Shown piece after piece: positions 1 through 6,539 of a stretch of 9,123 bases of DNA. The stretch is taken from the NCBI GenBank assembly GCA_002482415.1, contig DLFY01000078.1:3549-12671 (forward strand), written 5' to 3'. This DNA comes from Phycisphaerales bacterium UBA7708 (GTDB lineage Bacteria > Planctomycetota > Phycisphaerae > Sedimentisphaerales > Anaerohalosphaeraceae). The notes below the pieces were generated by a model. That model searched no databases and was not told the DNA's origin. It saw nothing but the letters and a program-made list of their open reading frames with translations. Each line of letters begins with the position of its first letter. Position 1 is the first letter of the stretch. Position numbers and translations under genes: made by a program.

Positions 1-1646
1 TAGTCATCGCTATAGCGTTTTTCAAAACCCAGCCTGCCGCCCATGCGTTCTTCGGTATAGGATTCCCACTCGCGCTCGAAACCCAGGCCGGCAACTTCCA
101 TCGATACGGGCTTATCGTACAAATAAGGCTCCGTAAAGCTGATCATATAGCTGCTCTGCTCGGTACCGGGATTCAGCGACACACGGAACCGCTGGCCGGC
201 GCCGCGGAAGGCCTTGCCGGTAATCAGTTCATTCCAGTTTTCCGGCCAGTCGGCAATATCATAATTGCGCTGATCGTAGGCAATCTGGCCGATGACACCA
301 CTGTCGCTACCGACCCCGGCGCCCAGGATAATCGAGCCGGTTTGCCCTTCGGAAACGGTCACCAGGGCATCTTTGCGGTTGGGATCGCTGGAGGGCATCG
401 CAGCAATGGTCGCGGATTCGGAATACACCGTGCCCTTGAGCGTCTTTTCAAGCTCTCCTTCCCCGTTGCCTCGGGCAGTATCGGCATTGTACCAGGTGCC
501 CGGCGTAAATTTCTCTTCGTCCAGAACCCGGCGAACGGCATTATCATGGGTGATTGAATTGCCGGTAATGGCAATCTGGCCTATCCGGAAGCGGCTGCCT
601 TCGGTAATATTATGCTCCACCCGGACCCTCGCCTCATCCAGAAACGTCCGCTTCATATCGATTCGCACATCCACAAATCCCTGTTCCTGGTATTTGCTGC
701 GGATTTTTTTGGTGTCGAAATCCGCCCGGTCGTCGCTGTACGGTCCGTTTTCGATCAGTTTCATGTCCTCCCGAAGACGAACCACATCGAAAATTTTATT
801 GCCGTACATCAGGATGGATTCGACGGTATAGGCGGGGCCTTCAGTCACATGGAATTCAAGATAAGCCTTGGATTTGTCTTCACTGAAGGAAACTTTGGTT
901 TCGACTTTGGCATCCAGATAAGAACGCTTCTGATACACTTCCTGCACCTTCAGGGCATCTTTCTGGACCTGGTCCTCATTATAATAGACCGACCAGAAGA
1001 GGAATTTTTTGGTCTTGGTCTTAATCGCTCCGCCCAGTTCCTTGTCGCTAAGAACACGGTTGTTCTTGAATTTAATCGAGGCAATTTTCGGTCTGCTGCC
1101 TTCATCGATCGTATATTCCACCCTGCCGATAATCAGGCCCGCTTCATCGAGGGTCACCGCGGCCCAGGCATAGCCTTTCTGAAGGTACAGTTTTTTCATG
1201 GCATCCAGACCGGCCCGTGCCGCCAGAATATCCAGGTGGTCCCCCAGTTTAAAAGACAGTTCCTTGGCCAGCTTGGCATCGGACATTTTCTTGTTGCCCT
1301 TGAAAATCAGCTCGCGGACAAGCTGTTTTTCCACCACCACATAGGTCAGTATAATCTGCCCCTCGGTTTCCACGGTGGTATAATAGGAAGACTCCACCCC
1401 TTCGAGCCTGGCAATGCGTGCCGCGTCTTCGACGGCCATCTGCTTGGAAAACAACTGCCCGGCCCGGGCTCGTATCGCCGAAAAAATCTGGGCCCGCGTC
1501 ACGGTCGTCTGGCCGGTGATTTCGACCGAACGGATGAGTTTGGATTCTTCGCCTTCAGCAAAACACAACGCACAGAACGCCAGCACCATCGCCGCCGCCA
1601 GCATCGGCACAGACCCTGTCCCTCGGTTCATATCCTTATGAATCAT
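1..1646 (-). CDS. bamA: BamA, outer membrane protein assembly factor (3' end cut by window)
   Basis: Reading the minus strand from the ATG at 1646 gives 548 uninterrupted codons that run off the left edge. BamA inserts beta-barrel proteins into the outer membrane. Residues 1-30 form a signal peptide: a short charged start, then a hydrophobic stretch from about Pro14 to Ala30, with likely cleavage near CFA|EG. Five POTRA repeats follow (about 33-105, 106-180, 181-270, 271-350, 351-430), each opening with a beta strand plus G-N/G-Q turn (VEITGQ, LIFKGNK, IKFKNNR, ILMYGNK, IAITGN) and most ending in a TEG, DEG or SEG turn. The barrel begins around the GSIILGAGVGSDSG segment; its C-terminal part lies outside the window. 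The start is set by AGGAG (1658-1662), 11 bases upstream, which overlaps the dnaB stop; the in-frame ATG at 1631 has its AAGGA too close. The gene starts 14 bases after dnaB and is probably cotranscribed with it. Confidence 0.93.
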   Translation of the reverse strand, partial: MIHKDMNRGTGSVPMLAAAMVLAFCALCFAEGEESKLIRSVEITGQTTVTRAQIFSAIRARAGQLFSKQMAVEDAARIARLEGVESSYYTTVETEGQIILTYVVVEKQLVRELIFKGNKKMSDAKLAKELSFKLGDHLDILAARAGLDAMKKLYLQKGYAWAAVTLDEAGLIIGRVEYTIDEGSRPKIASIKFKNNRVLSDKELGGAIKTKTKKFLFWSVYYNEDQVQKDALKVQEVYQKRSYLDAKVETKVSFSEDKSKAYLEFHVTEGPAYTVESILMYGNKIFDVVRLREDMKLIENGPYSDDRADFDTKKIRSKYQEQGFVDVRIDMKRTFLDEARVRVEHNITEGSRFRIGQIAITGNSITHDNAVRRVLDEEKFTPGTWYNADTARGNGEGELEKTLKGTVYSESATIAAMPSSDPNRKDALVTVSEGQTGSIILGAGVGSDSGVIGQIAYDQRNYDIADWPENWNELITGKAFRGAGQRFRVSLNPGTEQSSYMISFTEPYLYDKPVSMEVAGLGFEREWESYTEERMGGRLGFEKRYSDD

Positions 1647-1660
1647 CGCTTTGTCTGCTC

Positions 1661-3061
1661 CTAAAAAGGTTCGCTTACATGGGCCAGATTGTCAAACCGC
1701 GTATAGCGGCCGTCGAAATACAATTTCACCGTCTCGGTCGGGCCGTTACGCTGCTTGGCCACGATGACTTCGGCGGTGTTGGTTTCTTCAAAATCTTCCT
1801 TCGTGCGATTGTAATAATCTTCACGGTGCAGCAGTAAAATCACGTCGGCATCCTGCTCGATGCTGCCGCTTTCACGCAGGTCGCTCATGCGCGGACGGTG
1901 GTCTTCACGGCCTTCCGGAGACCGGTTGAGCTGGCTGAGCACCACCACCGGCACTTCCAGTTCACGGGCCAGGGCCTTGAGATAGCGGGAAATTCCGCTG
2001 ATTTCCTGCTGCCTGGATTCGACCTGGCTGCCCATACTCATCAACTGCAGATAATCGATGAAGACCGCCTGGATATCGTGCTGACTTTTCAGGCGCCGGC
2101 ACTTGGCCCGCATCATCAGCGGGGTCAGGCCGGGCGTATCGTCAATAAAAATCGGCTTTTCATACAGCTCGCCTCCGACCCGCGTCAGCTCGGCATGCTG
2201 TTCAGCGCTGACCATACCCTTGCGAACCGCCTGTGAATCCACCTTGGCCCGGCTGCACAAAATGCGCTCGACAAGCTGCTGGCGGCCCATTTCCAGGGAG
2301 AAAACCACGACCGGAATGTTTTCGTCGGCCCCGATATGCTCGGCAATATTCAGCGCAAAGCTGGTTTTGCCCATACTCGGACGGCCGGCAACAATGATCA
2401 TTTCCCCCGCATGCAGGCCGCACAATAAATTGTTCAATTCCGTAAATCCCGTCGGCAGGCCCGTCACATGCGAGCCTTTGCGGGACTCAATGCTTTCAAA
2501 GGTTTCCGTCAGCAGATGCTTGATCGGATACGCCGAGCCGGAAATCTTCTTTTCCGTCACGGCGAAAATCTGCTGCTCGGCCCGGTCCAGTTTTTCGCCG
2601 ACATCCCCCGCCTCATCACAGGCCTGCCGCAGAATGTCCTGGCTGACCCGGGCCAACTGCCGCAGCATCGCCTTTTCCTTGACGATGCGCGTGTAGTATT
2701 CCACGTTGGCGGCGGTGGGCACCGATTCGGCCACGCGGACCAGGTAATCCACGCCACCGGCCGCCTTGAGACGATCACGCTTGACCAGATCCGCCCGCAG
2801 CAGGACTAAATCAATCTTGCTGTTGGCTTCATACAGGGCAACAATGGATTCAAACAACAGCCGATGTTCCGGCATCGAAAAAGCATCGCCGTCAAGCTGT
2901 TCCACCACCTGACCGATGCATTCCCGATCCAGAATCATCGACCCCAACACCGCCGCTTCTGCTTCTATCGAAGCCGGCAGGGCCTTGCCGTCCAGCGTGG
3001 TCGGCAGCGCCTGCGAAGCGTCGGAATCAGGCTTCCTGCTTGTTTTCCTCGACGGATTCAA
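1661..3061 (-). CDS. dnaB: Replicative DNA helicase DnaB
   Basis: The 466-residue protein has the usual DnaB length and layout. An N-terminal collar domain (about 25-130) contains the typical PASIEAEAAVLGSMI start. A linker helix precedes a RecA-like ATPase (about 185-460) with Walker A GRPSMGKT (226-233), the SLEM motif (255-258), Walker B VFIDYLQLM (333-341), the DNA-binding QLNRS motif (377-381), the SGSIEQDAD motif (398-405) and KQRNGPT (436-442), which carries the arginine finger. It is expected to act as a hexamer unwinding DNA at the fork. The start is TTG: the frame is closed upstream by TAA, there is no ATG or GTG before the first conserved block, and AGGA lies about 8 bases upstream. 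The first 35 bases lie inside the end of rplI, which suggests translational coupling. No intein or insertion is seen. Confidence 0.96.
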   Translation of the reverse strand: MNPSRKTSRKPDSDASQALPTTLDGKALPASIEAEAAVLGSMILDRECIGQVVEQLDGDAFSMPEHRLLFESIVALYEANSKIDLVLLRADLVKRDRLKAAGGVDYLVRVAESVPTAANVEYYTRIVKEKAMLRQLARVSQDILRQACDEAGDVGEKLDRAEQQIFAVTEKKISGSAYPIKHLLTETFESIESRKGSHVTGLPTGFTELNNLLCGLHAGEMIIVAGRPSMGKTSFALNIAEHIGADENIPVVVFSLEMGRQQLVERILCSRAKVDSQAVRKGMVSAEQHAELTRVGGELYEKPIFIDDTPGLTPLMMRAKCRRLKSQHDIQAVFIDYLQLMSMGSQVESRQQEISGISRYLKALARELEVPVVVLSQLNRSPEGREDHRPRMSDLRESGSIEQDADVILLLHREDYYNRTKEDFEETNTAEVIVAKQRNGPTETVKLYFDGRYTRFDNLAHVSEPF

Positions 3062-3524
3062 CGGCCTGTTCCTGCTGTTGCTCTGAGATTACGCGAACCT
3101 GGACTTGCGCCTTCAGATCGGCTGCGATCTTCAGGGTCACGTCGTAGGTTCCCAGTTCCTTGATGTGCCCGCCGCTGAGGCGAACCATCGCATCTTTAAC
3201 CTCAAAGCCTTGGGCACGCAGTTTCTCGGCGATATCGTGCTCGGTAACCGAACCAAACAGATGTCCCAGTTCGTTGGTCTTGGCAATAATTTCGACCACG
3301 GCGCCTTCGACGGCGGCGGCGGCCTTTTCCAACTGTTCACGCACCAGGCGGCGCTGTTCGGTACGACGGGACTTTTCTTCGGCCATCGCCTTGATCTTCG
3401 ACTCCGACGGAACCACCGCTAATCCCTGCGGAAGCAGATAGTTACGGGCATATCCATCCTTGACGGTTACAATGTCACCGTACCAGCCGAGACTTTCCAC
3501 ATCTTCACATAACAATACCTTCAT
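3027..3524 (-). CDS. rplI: 50S ribosomal protein L9
   Basis: This 165-residue protein carries the full L9 signature G-x2-G-x4-V-x2-G-Y-x2-N-Y-L-x3-G near residues 13-34. It has the N-terminal 23S-rRNA-binding domain, a long charged connecting helix (about 41-75) and a C-terminal domain with SGGHIKELGTYDVTLKI. L9 binds domain V near the base of the L1 stalk and influences frame maintenance and ribosome spacing. The protein is about 15 residues longer than the common form because of a Gln/Glu-rich tail (SEQQQEQAVESVEENKQEA); the DNA for this tail also holds the start of dnaB. The ATG at 3524 has a GGAG site 8 bases upstream. The gap to rpsR is 156 bases. Confidence 0.97.
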   Translation of the reverse strand: MKVLLCEDVESLGWYGDIVTVKDGYARNYLLPQGLAVVPSESKIKAMAEEKSRRTEQRRLVREQLEKAAAAVEGAVVEIIAKTNELGHLFGSVTEHDIAEKLRAQGFEVKDAMVRLSGGHIKELGTYDVTLKIAADLKAQVQVRVISEQQQEQAVESVEENKQEA

Positions 3525-3680
3525 ATATTCTCTCCAGCTTCATCATTTCTTCAAATGAATTTTTTATTTTGAATCGCAAATCACACCACGTCAGGCTTTC
3601 CCTGCTCCCGCAGTCCCGGGCGGCGCACAGAATCCGCCTGTCATTCAGGCGAAATGGCACACATCCGGGCCGAGCGCAGT
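3525..3680 (-). promoter_or_regulatory. rpsR-rplI spacer with stem-loop and AT-rich rplI leader
   Basis: This is the longest gap inside the ribosomal protein cluster. About 30 bases after the rpsR stop lies a perfect hairpin, CGCCTG/CAGGCG with a 5-base loop, at 3635-3651. Bases 3634-3638 (CCGCC) could instead pair with GGCGG at 3619-3623, so the two helices exclude each other. No T-run follows on the minus strand, so it is not a convincing intrinsic terminator. The remainder toward rplI is AT-rich and ends in the GGAG ribosome binding site. An RNA-processing or attenuation role is inference only. Confidence 0.3.
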
Positions 3681-3944
3681 TTAGGCCGTAAACGGCAGCA
3701 GACCCATAAACCGGGCGCGCTTGATGGCCTGATTCACTTTCCGCTGACACCCGGCACAATTACCGCTGCGCTTGCGGGAAAAAATCTTGCCCCGGTTGGT
3801 CAGCAGTTTGGACAGTGTGTCAATATCCTTATAATCGATAAATTTCTTCTTTTCCCGACAGAACCGGCACTGCGTCTGCTCACGAATGGTCATGGTCATT
3901 TTACGCTTGCGGTTCGAATTCTTGTTTGGAGCTGTTTTTTTCAT
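3681..3944 (-). CDS. rpsR: 30S ribosomal protein S18
   Basis: The protein is 87 residues with the S18 core: the [15 protein letters not shown] block, [20 protein letters not shown] and [12 protein letters not shown]18 pairs with S6 on the platform of the 30S subunit. Four cysteines in two CxxC pairs (Cys26/29 and Cys63/66) mark the zinc-binding form of S18; many bacteria have lost these. The N-terminal tail is lysine/arginine-rich. The start is the ATG at 3944, with AGGA six bases upstream; a TTG six bases earlier (3950) would sit almost on the ribosome binding site and is rejected. The gene follows ssb by 60 bases, as in the classic rpsF-ssb-rpsR-rplI order. Confidence 0.96.
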   Translation of the reverse strand: MKKTAPNKNSNRKRKMTMTIREQTQCRFCREKKKFIDYKDIDTLSKLLTNRGKIFSRKRSGNCAGCQRKVNQAIKRARFMGLLPFTA

Positions 3945-4004
3945 ATCCAATCCTGTATAGTCACAAAACCTTAGCTTCTGATTTCTTTATCCATCAACTG
4001 TGTC

Positions 4005-4442
4005 TTAGAAAGGTATCTCGTCGTCGCCTGCGGCGCCAAAGGGAGCCTCAAGGTCCGCGGGGGGAGCCTCGGGGGCCATCTCCTGCCCGCCGCCGGGGCC
4101 GCCGGCACGCTTGCCGCCGCCGACAAACTCAAAATTCTCGACAAAAACCCGCAGCTTGGTGCGCTTGGCGCCGTCCTGGCCCTGCCAGGAATCAAATTTC
4201 AGCCGGCCTTCCACGAAAATCGGCTCGCCTTTTTTGAAATACTTCTGAATCGTCTCGGCACGCTTGCCGAACATCTGACAATCCACAAAGCAGGTATCTT
4301 CGGCCCAGGAGCCGTCCTGTTTTTTGAACTTGCGGGTGATCGCCAGGCCGAATTCCACCACTGCCGTCTGGCTGGGCAGGTACGACATCTGCGGATCCCG
4401 CGTCATATTGCCCATCAGCAGCACTTTATTCAAACTTGCCAT
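4005..4442 (-). CDS. ssb: Single-stranded DNA-binding protein SSB
   Basis: The 145-residue protein has an N-terminal OB fold (about 1-108) beginning MASLNKVLLMGNMTRDP and containing FGLAITRKF and the KKGEPIFVEGRLKFDSW strand region. A short Gly/Pro/Ala-rich linker follows (about 109-138), then the acidic tip DDEIPF that recruits partner proteins in known SSBs. It coats single-stranded DNA at the fork, fitting the nearby dnaB. The linker is short compared with enterobacterial SSB and its DNA is very GC-rich. The ATG at 4442 is supported by homology to typical SSB N-termini; the ribosome binding site is weak (GGAA about 11 bases upstream, or GGTG closer), so coupling to rpsF translation is possible although 140 bases separate them. 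Confidence 0.97.
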   Translation of the reverse strand: MASLNKVLLMGNMTRDPQMSYLPSQTAVVEFGLAITRKFKKQDGSWAEDTCFVDCQMFGKRAETIQKYFKKGEPIFVEGRLKFDSWQGQDGAKRTKLRVFVENFEFVGGGKRAGGPGGGQEMAPEAPPADLEAPFGAAGDDEIPF

Positions 4443-4509
4443 AATCTACACCATTCCGAAAAAGGGTTCTTCACCGGCTGCACGCCATCCATGTTCTTGT
4501 GTCTTCGCC

Positions 4510-4535
4510 GATGCAGCTTTTACCGCGGCTGCATC
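4510..4535 (-). other. Perfect 8-bp stem-loop between rpsF and ssb
   Basis: GATGCAGC at 4510-4517 is the exact reverse complement of GCTGCATC at 4528-4535, leaving a 10-base loop. It sits about 50 bases after the rpsF stop and 68 bases before the ssb start. There is no U-tract on the transcribed side, so it is not a standard terminator. It may be an mRNA processing, stability or weak attenuation element; the sequence does not decide. Confidence 0.4.
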
Positions 4536-4582
4536 CTGCCGGCCGCCCAAATCCGCGAGCCGACGGCGAAAGCGGGTACACT

Positions 4583-4999
4583 TTACTCAACAACTTCCTG
4601 TGCCGGGGCTTCTTCAGCCACCTCTTCTGCAGGCCGCGCAGCCGCTTCACTGTCCACATGACCGAGCATCGCAGGGGTGGGCTTGTCCATATCGTTCTGA
4701 GTCATCCGGTCGGTCCGAACCACCAGGACCCGCAGAATCTCTTCAGACAACTGCACATCGCGTTCCATCGGACGAATCTTGGATGAACCGCATTCAAAAT
4801 AAGCCAGGATATAAGTCCCGCGGCTTTTACCGGAGATTTCATACGCCAGCTTGCGTTCGTCCCATTTGCGGATGGAAATCACGCGCGCTTCGGCGCGATC
4901 CAGAATCTTCTGAATGACTCCCATCACATGATCCCATTGCGATGCGGCCAGGGCCGAATCGACCAGGAACAGCGCTTCATAAACTCGTTTTGTTTCCAA
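4583..4999 (-). CDS. rpsF: 30S ribosomal protein S6
   Basis: From the TTG at 4999 the protein is 138 residues: METKRVYEALFLVDSALA, then the alpha/beta S6 fold with VISIRKWDERKLAYEISGKSRG and the YILAYFECGSSKIRPMERDVQ stretch, and the terminal strand LRVLVVRTD. The last 40 or so residues are an acidic Ala/Glu-rich tail, which varies between species. S6 binds S18 on the 30S platform, and S18 is encoded two genes downstream. The start is decided by a near-perfect GGAGGT site at 5007-5012, seven bases before this TTG. A TTG in the same frame at 5014 overlaps that binding site and cannot be the start, and the first ATG lies well inside the fold. Confidence 0.95.
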   Translation of the reverse strand: METKRVYEALFLVDSALAASQWDHVMGVIQKILDRAEARVISIRKWDERKLAYEISGKSRGTYILAYFECGSSKIRPMERDVQLSEEILRVLVVRTDRMTQNDMDKPTPAMLGHVDSEAAARPAEEVAEEAPAQEVVE

Positions 5000-5006
5000 A
5001 CTTGAT

Positions 5007-5012
5007 ACCTCC
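5007..5012 (-). promoter_or_regulatory. Strong ribosome binding site of rpsF
   Basis: GGAGGT on the minus strand, followed by seven bases and then TTG. This is the best Shine-Dalgarno match noticed in the window. It fixes the unusual TTG start of rpsF and may compensate for the weaker start codon. Confidence 0.8.
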
Positions 5013-5064
5013 AAAAGACTAACAGAATGATTGATTCTTGTTTCGTTTTTTTTTTCATTTCCCG

Positions 5065-5085
5065 CCGGGACTGATTTCGACCCGG
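5065..5085 (-). promoter_or_regulatory. Stem-loop in the rpsF leader, possible S6:S18 autoregulatory site
   Basis: Immediately after the pth stop, CCGGG (5081-5085) can pair with CCCGG (5065-5069) around an 11-base loop, followed on the minus strand by CGGG and a run of ten A residues. In many bacteria the S6:S18 complex binds a CCG-containing structured motif in the rpsF leader to repress its own operon. Position and CCG content fit, but I could not align the full motif, and the helix could simply be a pth 3' stem. No U-run follows on the minus strand. Confidence 0.25.
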
Positions 5086-5086
5086 T

Positions 5087-5692
5087 TTAACTTTTATTTT
5101 CTTCCGTCGCGGAGGATGCATTATTCCGCTCGTTAAAGCGATTCATCGCAGCCGCAAGGCCGTCACGGATCCAGCATAACAGGGCGTCCTGTGACCTGGC
5201 AATTGCTGACGCAATCAGCTCACCGTCCTTTTGGCCCGGACGACCCAGCACATAATCGCGTGTATCCGGATATTCGCTGGCGCCAATGCCGACCCGCAGT
5301 CTGGCAAACTGCTCGGTCCCCAGCCTGCTGATGATATCCCGCAGGCCGTTATGACCGCCGCTGGAGCCACTCGGACGAATCCGAATCAATCCGGGCCGCA
5401 GCGCCATATCGTCGGCCACCACCATCAAATCGCCGGCCGGCAACTTGTAAAAACCCGCCGCCGTTGCCACCGCCTGGCCGCTCAGATTCATATACGTCTG
5501 CGGCTTGAGCAGCAGCACCTTGCACTCATCCAGGAGGGTTTCGCCGAACAGCGAACCGAATTTCTTCTGTTCGACGCCTGCCCCAAGCCGGCGGGCAAGC
5601 CCGTCCACGACATCGAAACCCACATTATGCCGCGTCCCGGCATATTCCTTTCCGGGATTTCCCAGCCCGACAATCAGTTTCATCCCGGTCAT
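5087..5692 (-). CDS. pth: Peptidyl-tRNA hydrolase
   Basis: This 201-residue protein is a bacterial-type Pth, which releases peptides from prematurely dropped peptidyl-tRNA in the cytoplasm. Conserved residues are visible: Asn12 in VGLGNPGKEY, catalytic His22 in TRHNVGF, Met68-Asn69 in KPQTYMNLSG, Asp95 in VADDMAL and His114-Asn115 in GGHNGLRDI. Length matches the family. The start ATG at 5692 has AGGA seven bases upstream; a second ATG at 5683 begins the conserved core directly but lacks its own site. It follows rplY by 71 bases, an rplY-pth pairing common in bacteria, and its ribosome binding site is partly inside a small hairpin. Confidence 0.97.
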   Translation of the reverse strand: MTGMKLIVGLGNPGKEYAGTRHNVGFDVVDGLARRLGAGVEQKKFGSLFGETLLDECKVLLLKPQTYMNLSGQAVATAAGFYKLPAGDLMVVADDMALRPGLIRIRPSGSSGGHNGLRDIISRLGTEQFARLRVGIGASEYPDTRDYVLGRPGQKDGELIASAIARSQDALLCWIRDGLAAAMNRFNERNNASSATEENKS

Positions 5693-5699
5693 TGCATCA

Positions 5700-5715
5700 T
5701 CCTGATTTCATCAGG
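5700..5715 (-). promoter_or_regulatory. Hairpin masking the pth ribosome binding site
   Basis: CCTGAT and ATCAGG (5701-5715) form a perfect 6-bp stem around GAA on the minus strand. The AGGA site used by pth (5700-5703) lies in its 3' arm. Translation of pth may therefore depend on opening this stem, for example by a ribosome finishing the upstream gene or by temperature. The stem is short and AT-containing, so the effect may be small. Confidence 0.35.
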
Positions 5716-5763
5716 CCGCACAGACATCATGCAGCCCGTAAAATCCCATCCAACCGAAAAGGC

Positions 5764-6408
5764 TTATTTGGCCTCTTCTTCGCCTTCCTTGGGTGCCCGT
5801 TCGGTGATGACTTCCGGGGCAGCGGGCTGTTCGGCCAGCATTTCCTCGGTCGTCTTGACTTCGGCCACCTCGTGGCAAATCGCAACCAGGGCCTTCGGAT
5901 CGCTTTTCAGTACGCAATTGGCCGGCAGGGCAACCTGGGCAACCGTAATGGAATCGCCCACTTCCATCTCCTTGATCACCACCGGGATGCTTTCGGGGAT
6001 TTCCAGGACCGGGCATTCGATTTCCAGGCTGCTCATCAACTGATCCACCACGCCGCCGTGCTGAGCCCCTTTGGCTGTGCCGCGCAAAACCACCGGAACT
6101 TCCACGGTCACCCGTTCATTCAGATCCACGCGAACCATGTCAACATGAATCACTTTCTTGCCCAGGTAATCATACTGAAGATCCTTCAGCAGCAGCGCCT
6201 GCTTGCCTTCCGGCAGATCGACCGAGAAAATACGATGGCCGTGATGCAGACTTTCCACAAAACTGTGCTGATCCAGCGCCACGGATACCGACTGCTGCTT
6301 GTGACCGTAAATCACCGCCGGCAGCTTACCCTGCTCGCGAAGACGGGAGGCCGTCTTGGAGCCAACCTGCTCTCTCAATTCCACACTTAATGACATTACT
6401 TCGGACAT
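5764..6408 (-). CDS. rplY: 50S ribosomal protein L25, general stress (CTC) form
   Basis: The 214-residue protein is the long two-domain L25/CTC type. The N-terminal 5S-rRNA-binding domain (about 5-95) includes REQVGSKTASRLREQGKLPAVIYG and KDLQYDYLGKKVIHVDMVRV. The C-terminal CTC beta domain (about 98-185) includes VTVEVPVVLRGTAKGAQHGGV and LEIECPVLEIPESIPV. An acidic Glu/Ala-rich tail follows. It binds 5S rRNA at the central protuberance. The ATG at 6408 has AGAGG seven bases upstream. A second in-frame ATG four codons on (MSLSVEL) is possible but less well placed. The gene lies between prs and pth, the usual neighbours of ctc/rplY. Confidence 0.96.
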   Translation of the reverse strand: MSEVMSLSVELREQVGSKTASRLREQGKLPAVIYGHKQQSVSVALDQHSFVESLHHGHRIFSVDLPEGKQALLLKDLQYDYLGKKVIHVDMVRVDLNERVTVEVPVVLRGTAKGAQHGGVVDQLMSSLEIECPVLEIPESIPVVIKEMEVGDSITVAQVALPANCVLKSDPKALVAICHEVAEVKTTEEMLAEQPAAPEVITERAPKEGEEEAK

Positions 6409-6437
6409 AGCTGAACCTCTCTACTTGTTCTGGTTTC

Positions 6438-6519
6438 GGCCGGCGGTCCCGGCCTGTTCTATACTCATCGCACGTGCTGTTTCTTATGCTTTCGTTATCG
6501 CACCGCGGGACCGGCCCGC
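6438..6519 (-). promoter_or_regulatory. Two GC-rich stem-loops in the rplY leader
   Basis: The prs-rplY gap (6409-6539) contains two hairpins. One is GCGGG/CCCGC at 6505-6519 with loop CCGGT (minus strand). The other is GGCCGG/CCGGCC at 6438-6454 with loop GACCG. The loops share a 4-base complement (CGGT with ACCG), so a kissing interaction is conceivable. Neither is followed by a U-run. They could reflect an mRNA processing or control element, or simply GC-rich spacer. Confidence 0.3.
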
Positions 6520-6539
6520 ACCGCGAGAACATTCATCGC

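Noticed and set aside
612..1664. Long plus-strand open frame (350 codons) opposite bamA
   Set aside because: It is antisense to a clear five-POTRA BamA and its protein has no recognisable domain; its length follows from the codon bias of the real gene.
3505..3759. 84-codon minus-strand frame spanning the rpsR-rplI gap
   Set aside because: It overlaps both genes in another frame, has no good start signal and resembles no protein.
3945..3950. Upstream TTG start for rpsR
   Set aside because: It would lie one base from the AGGA site; the ATG at 3944 has ideal spacing and a normal S18 N-terminus.
5041..5060. T-run at 5046-5055 next to a GC stem, read as an intrinsic terminator
   Set aside because: The T-run is on the plus strand, where it precedes the stem instead of following it; on the transcribed minus strand it is an A-run.
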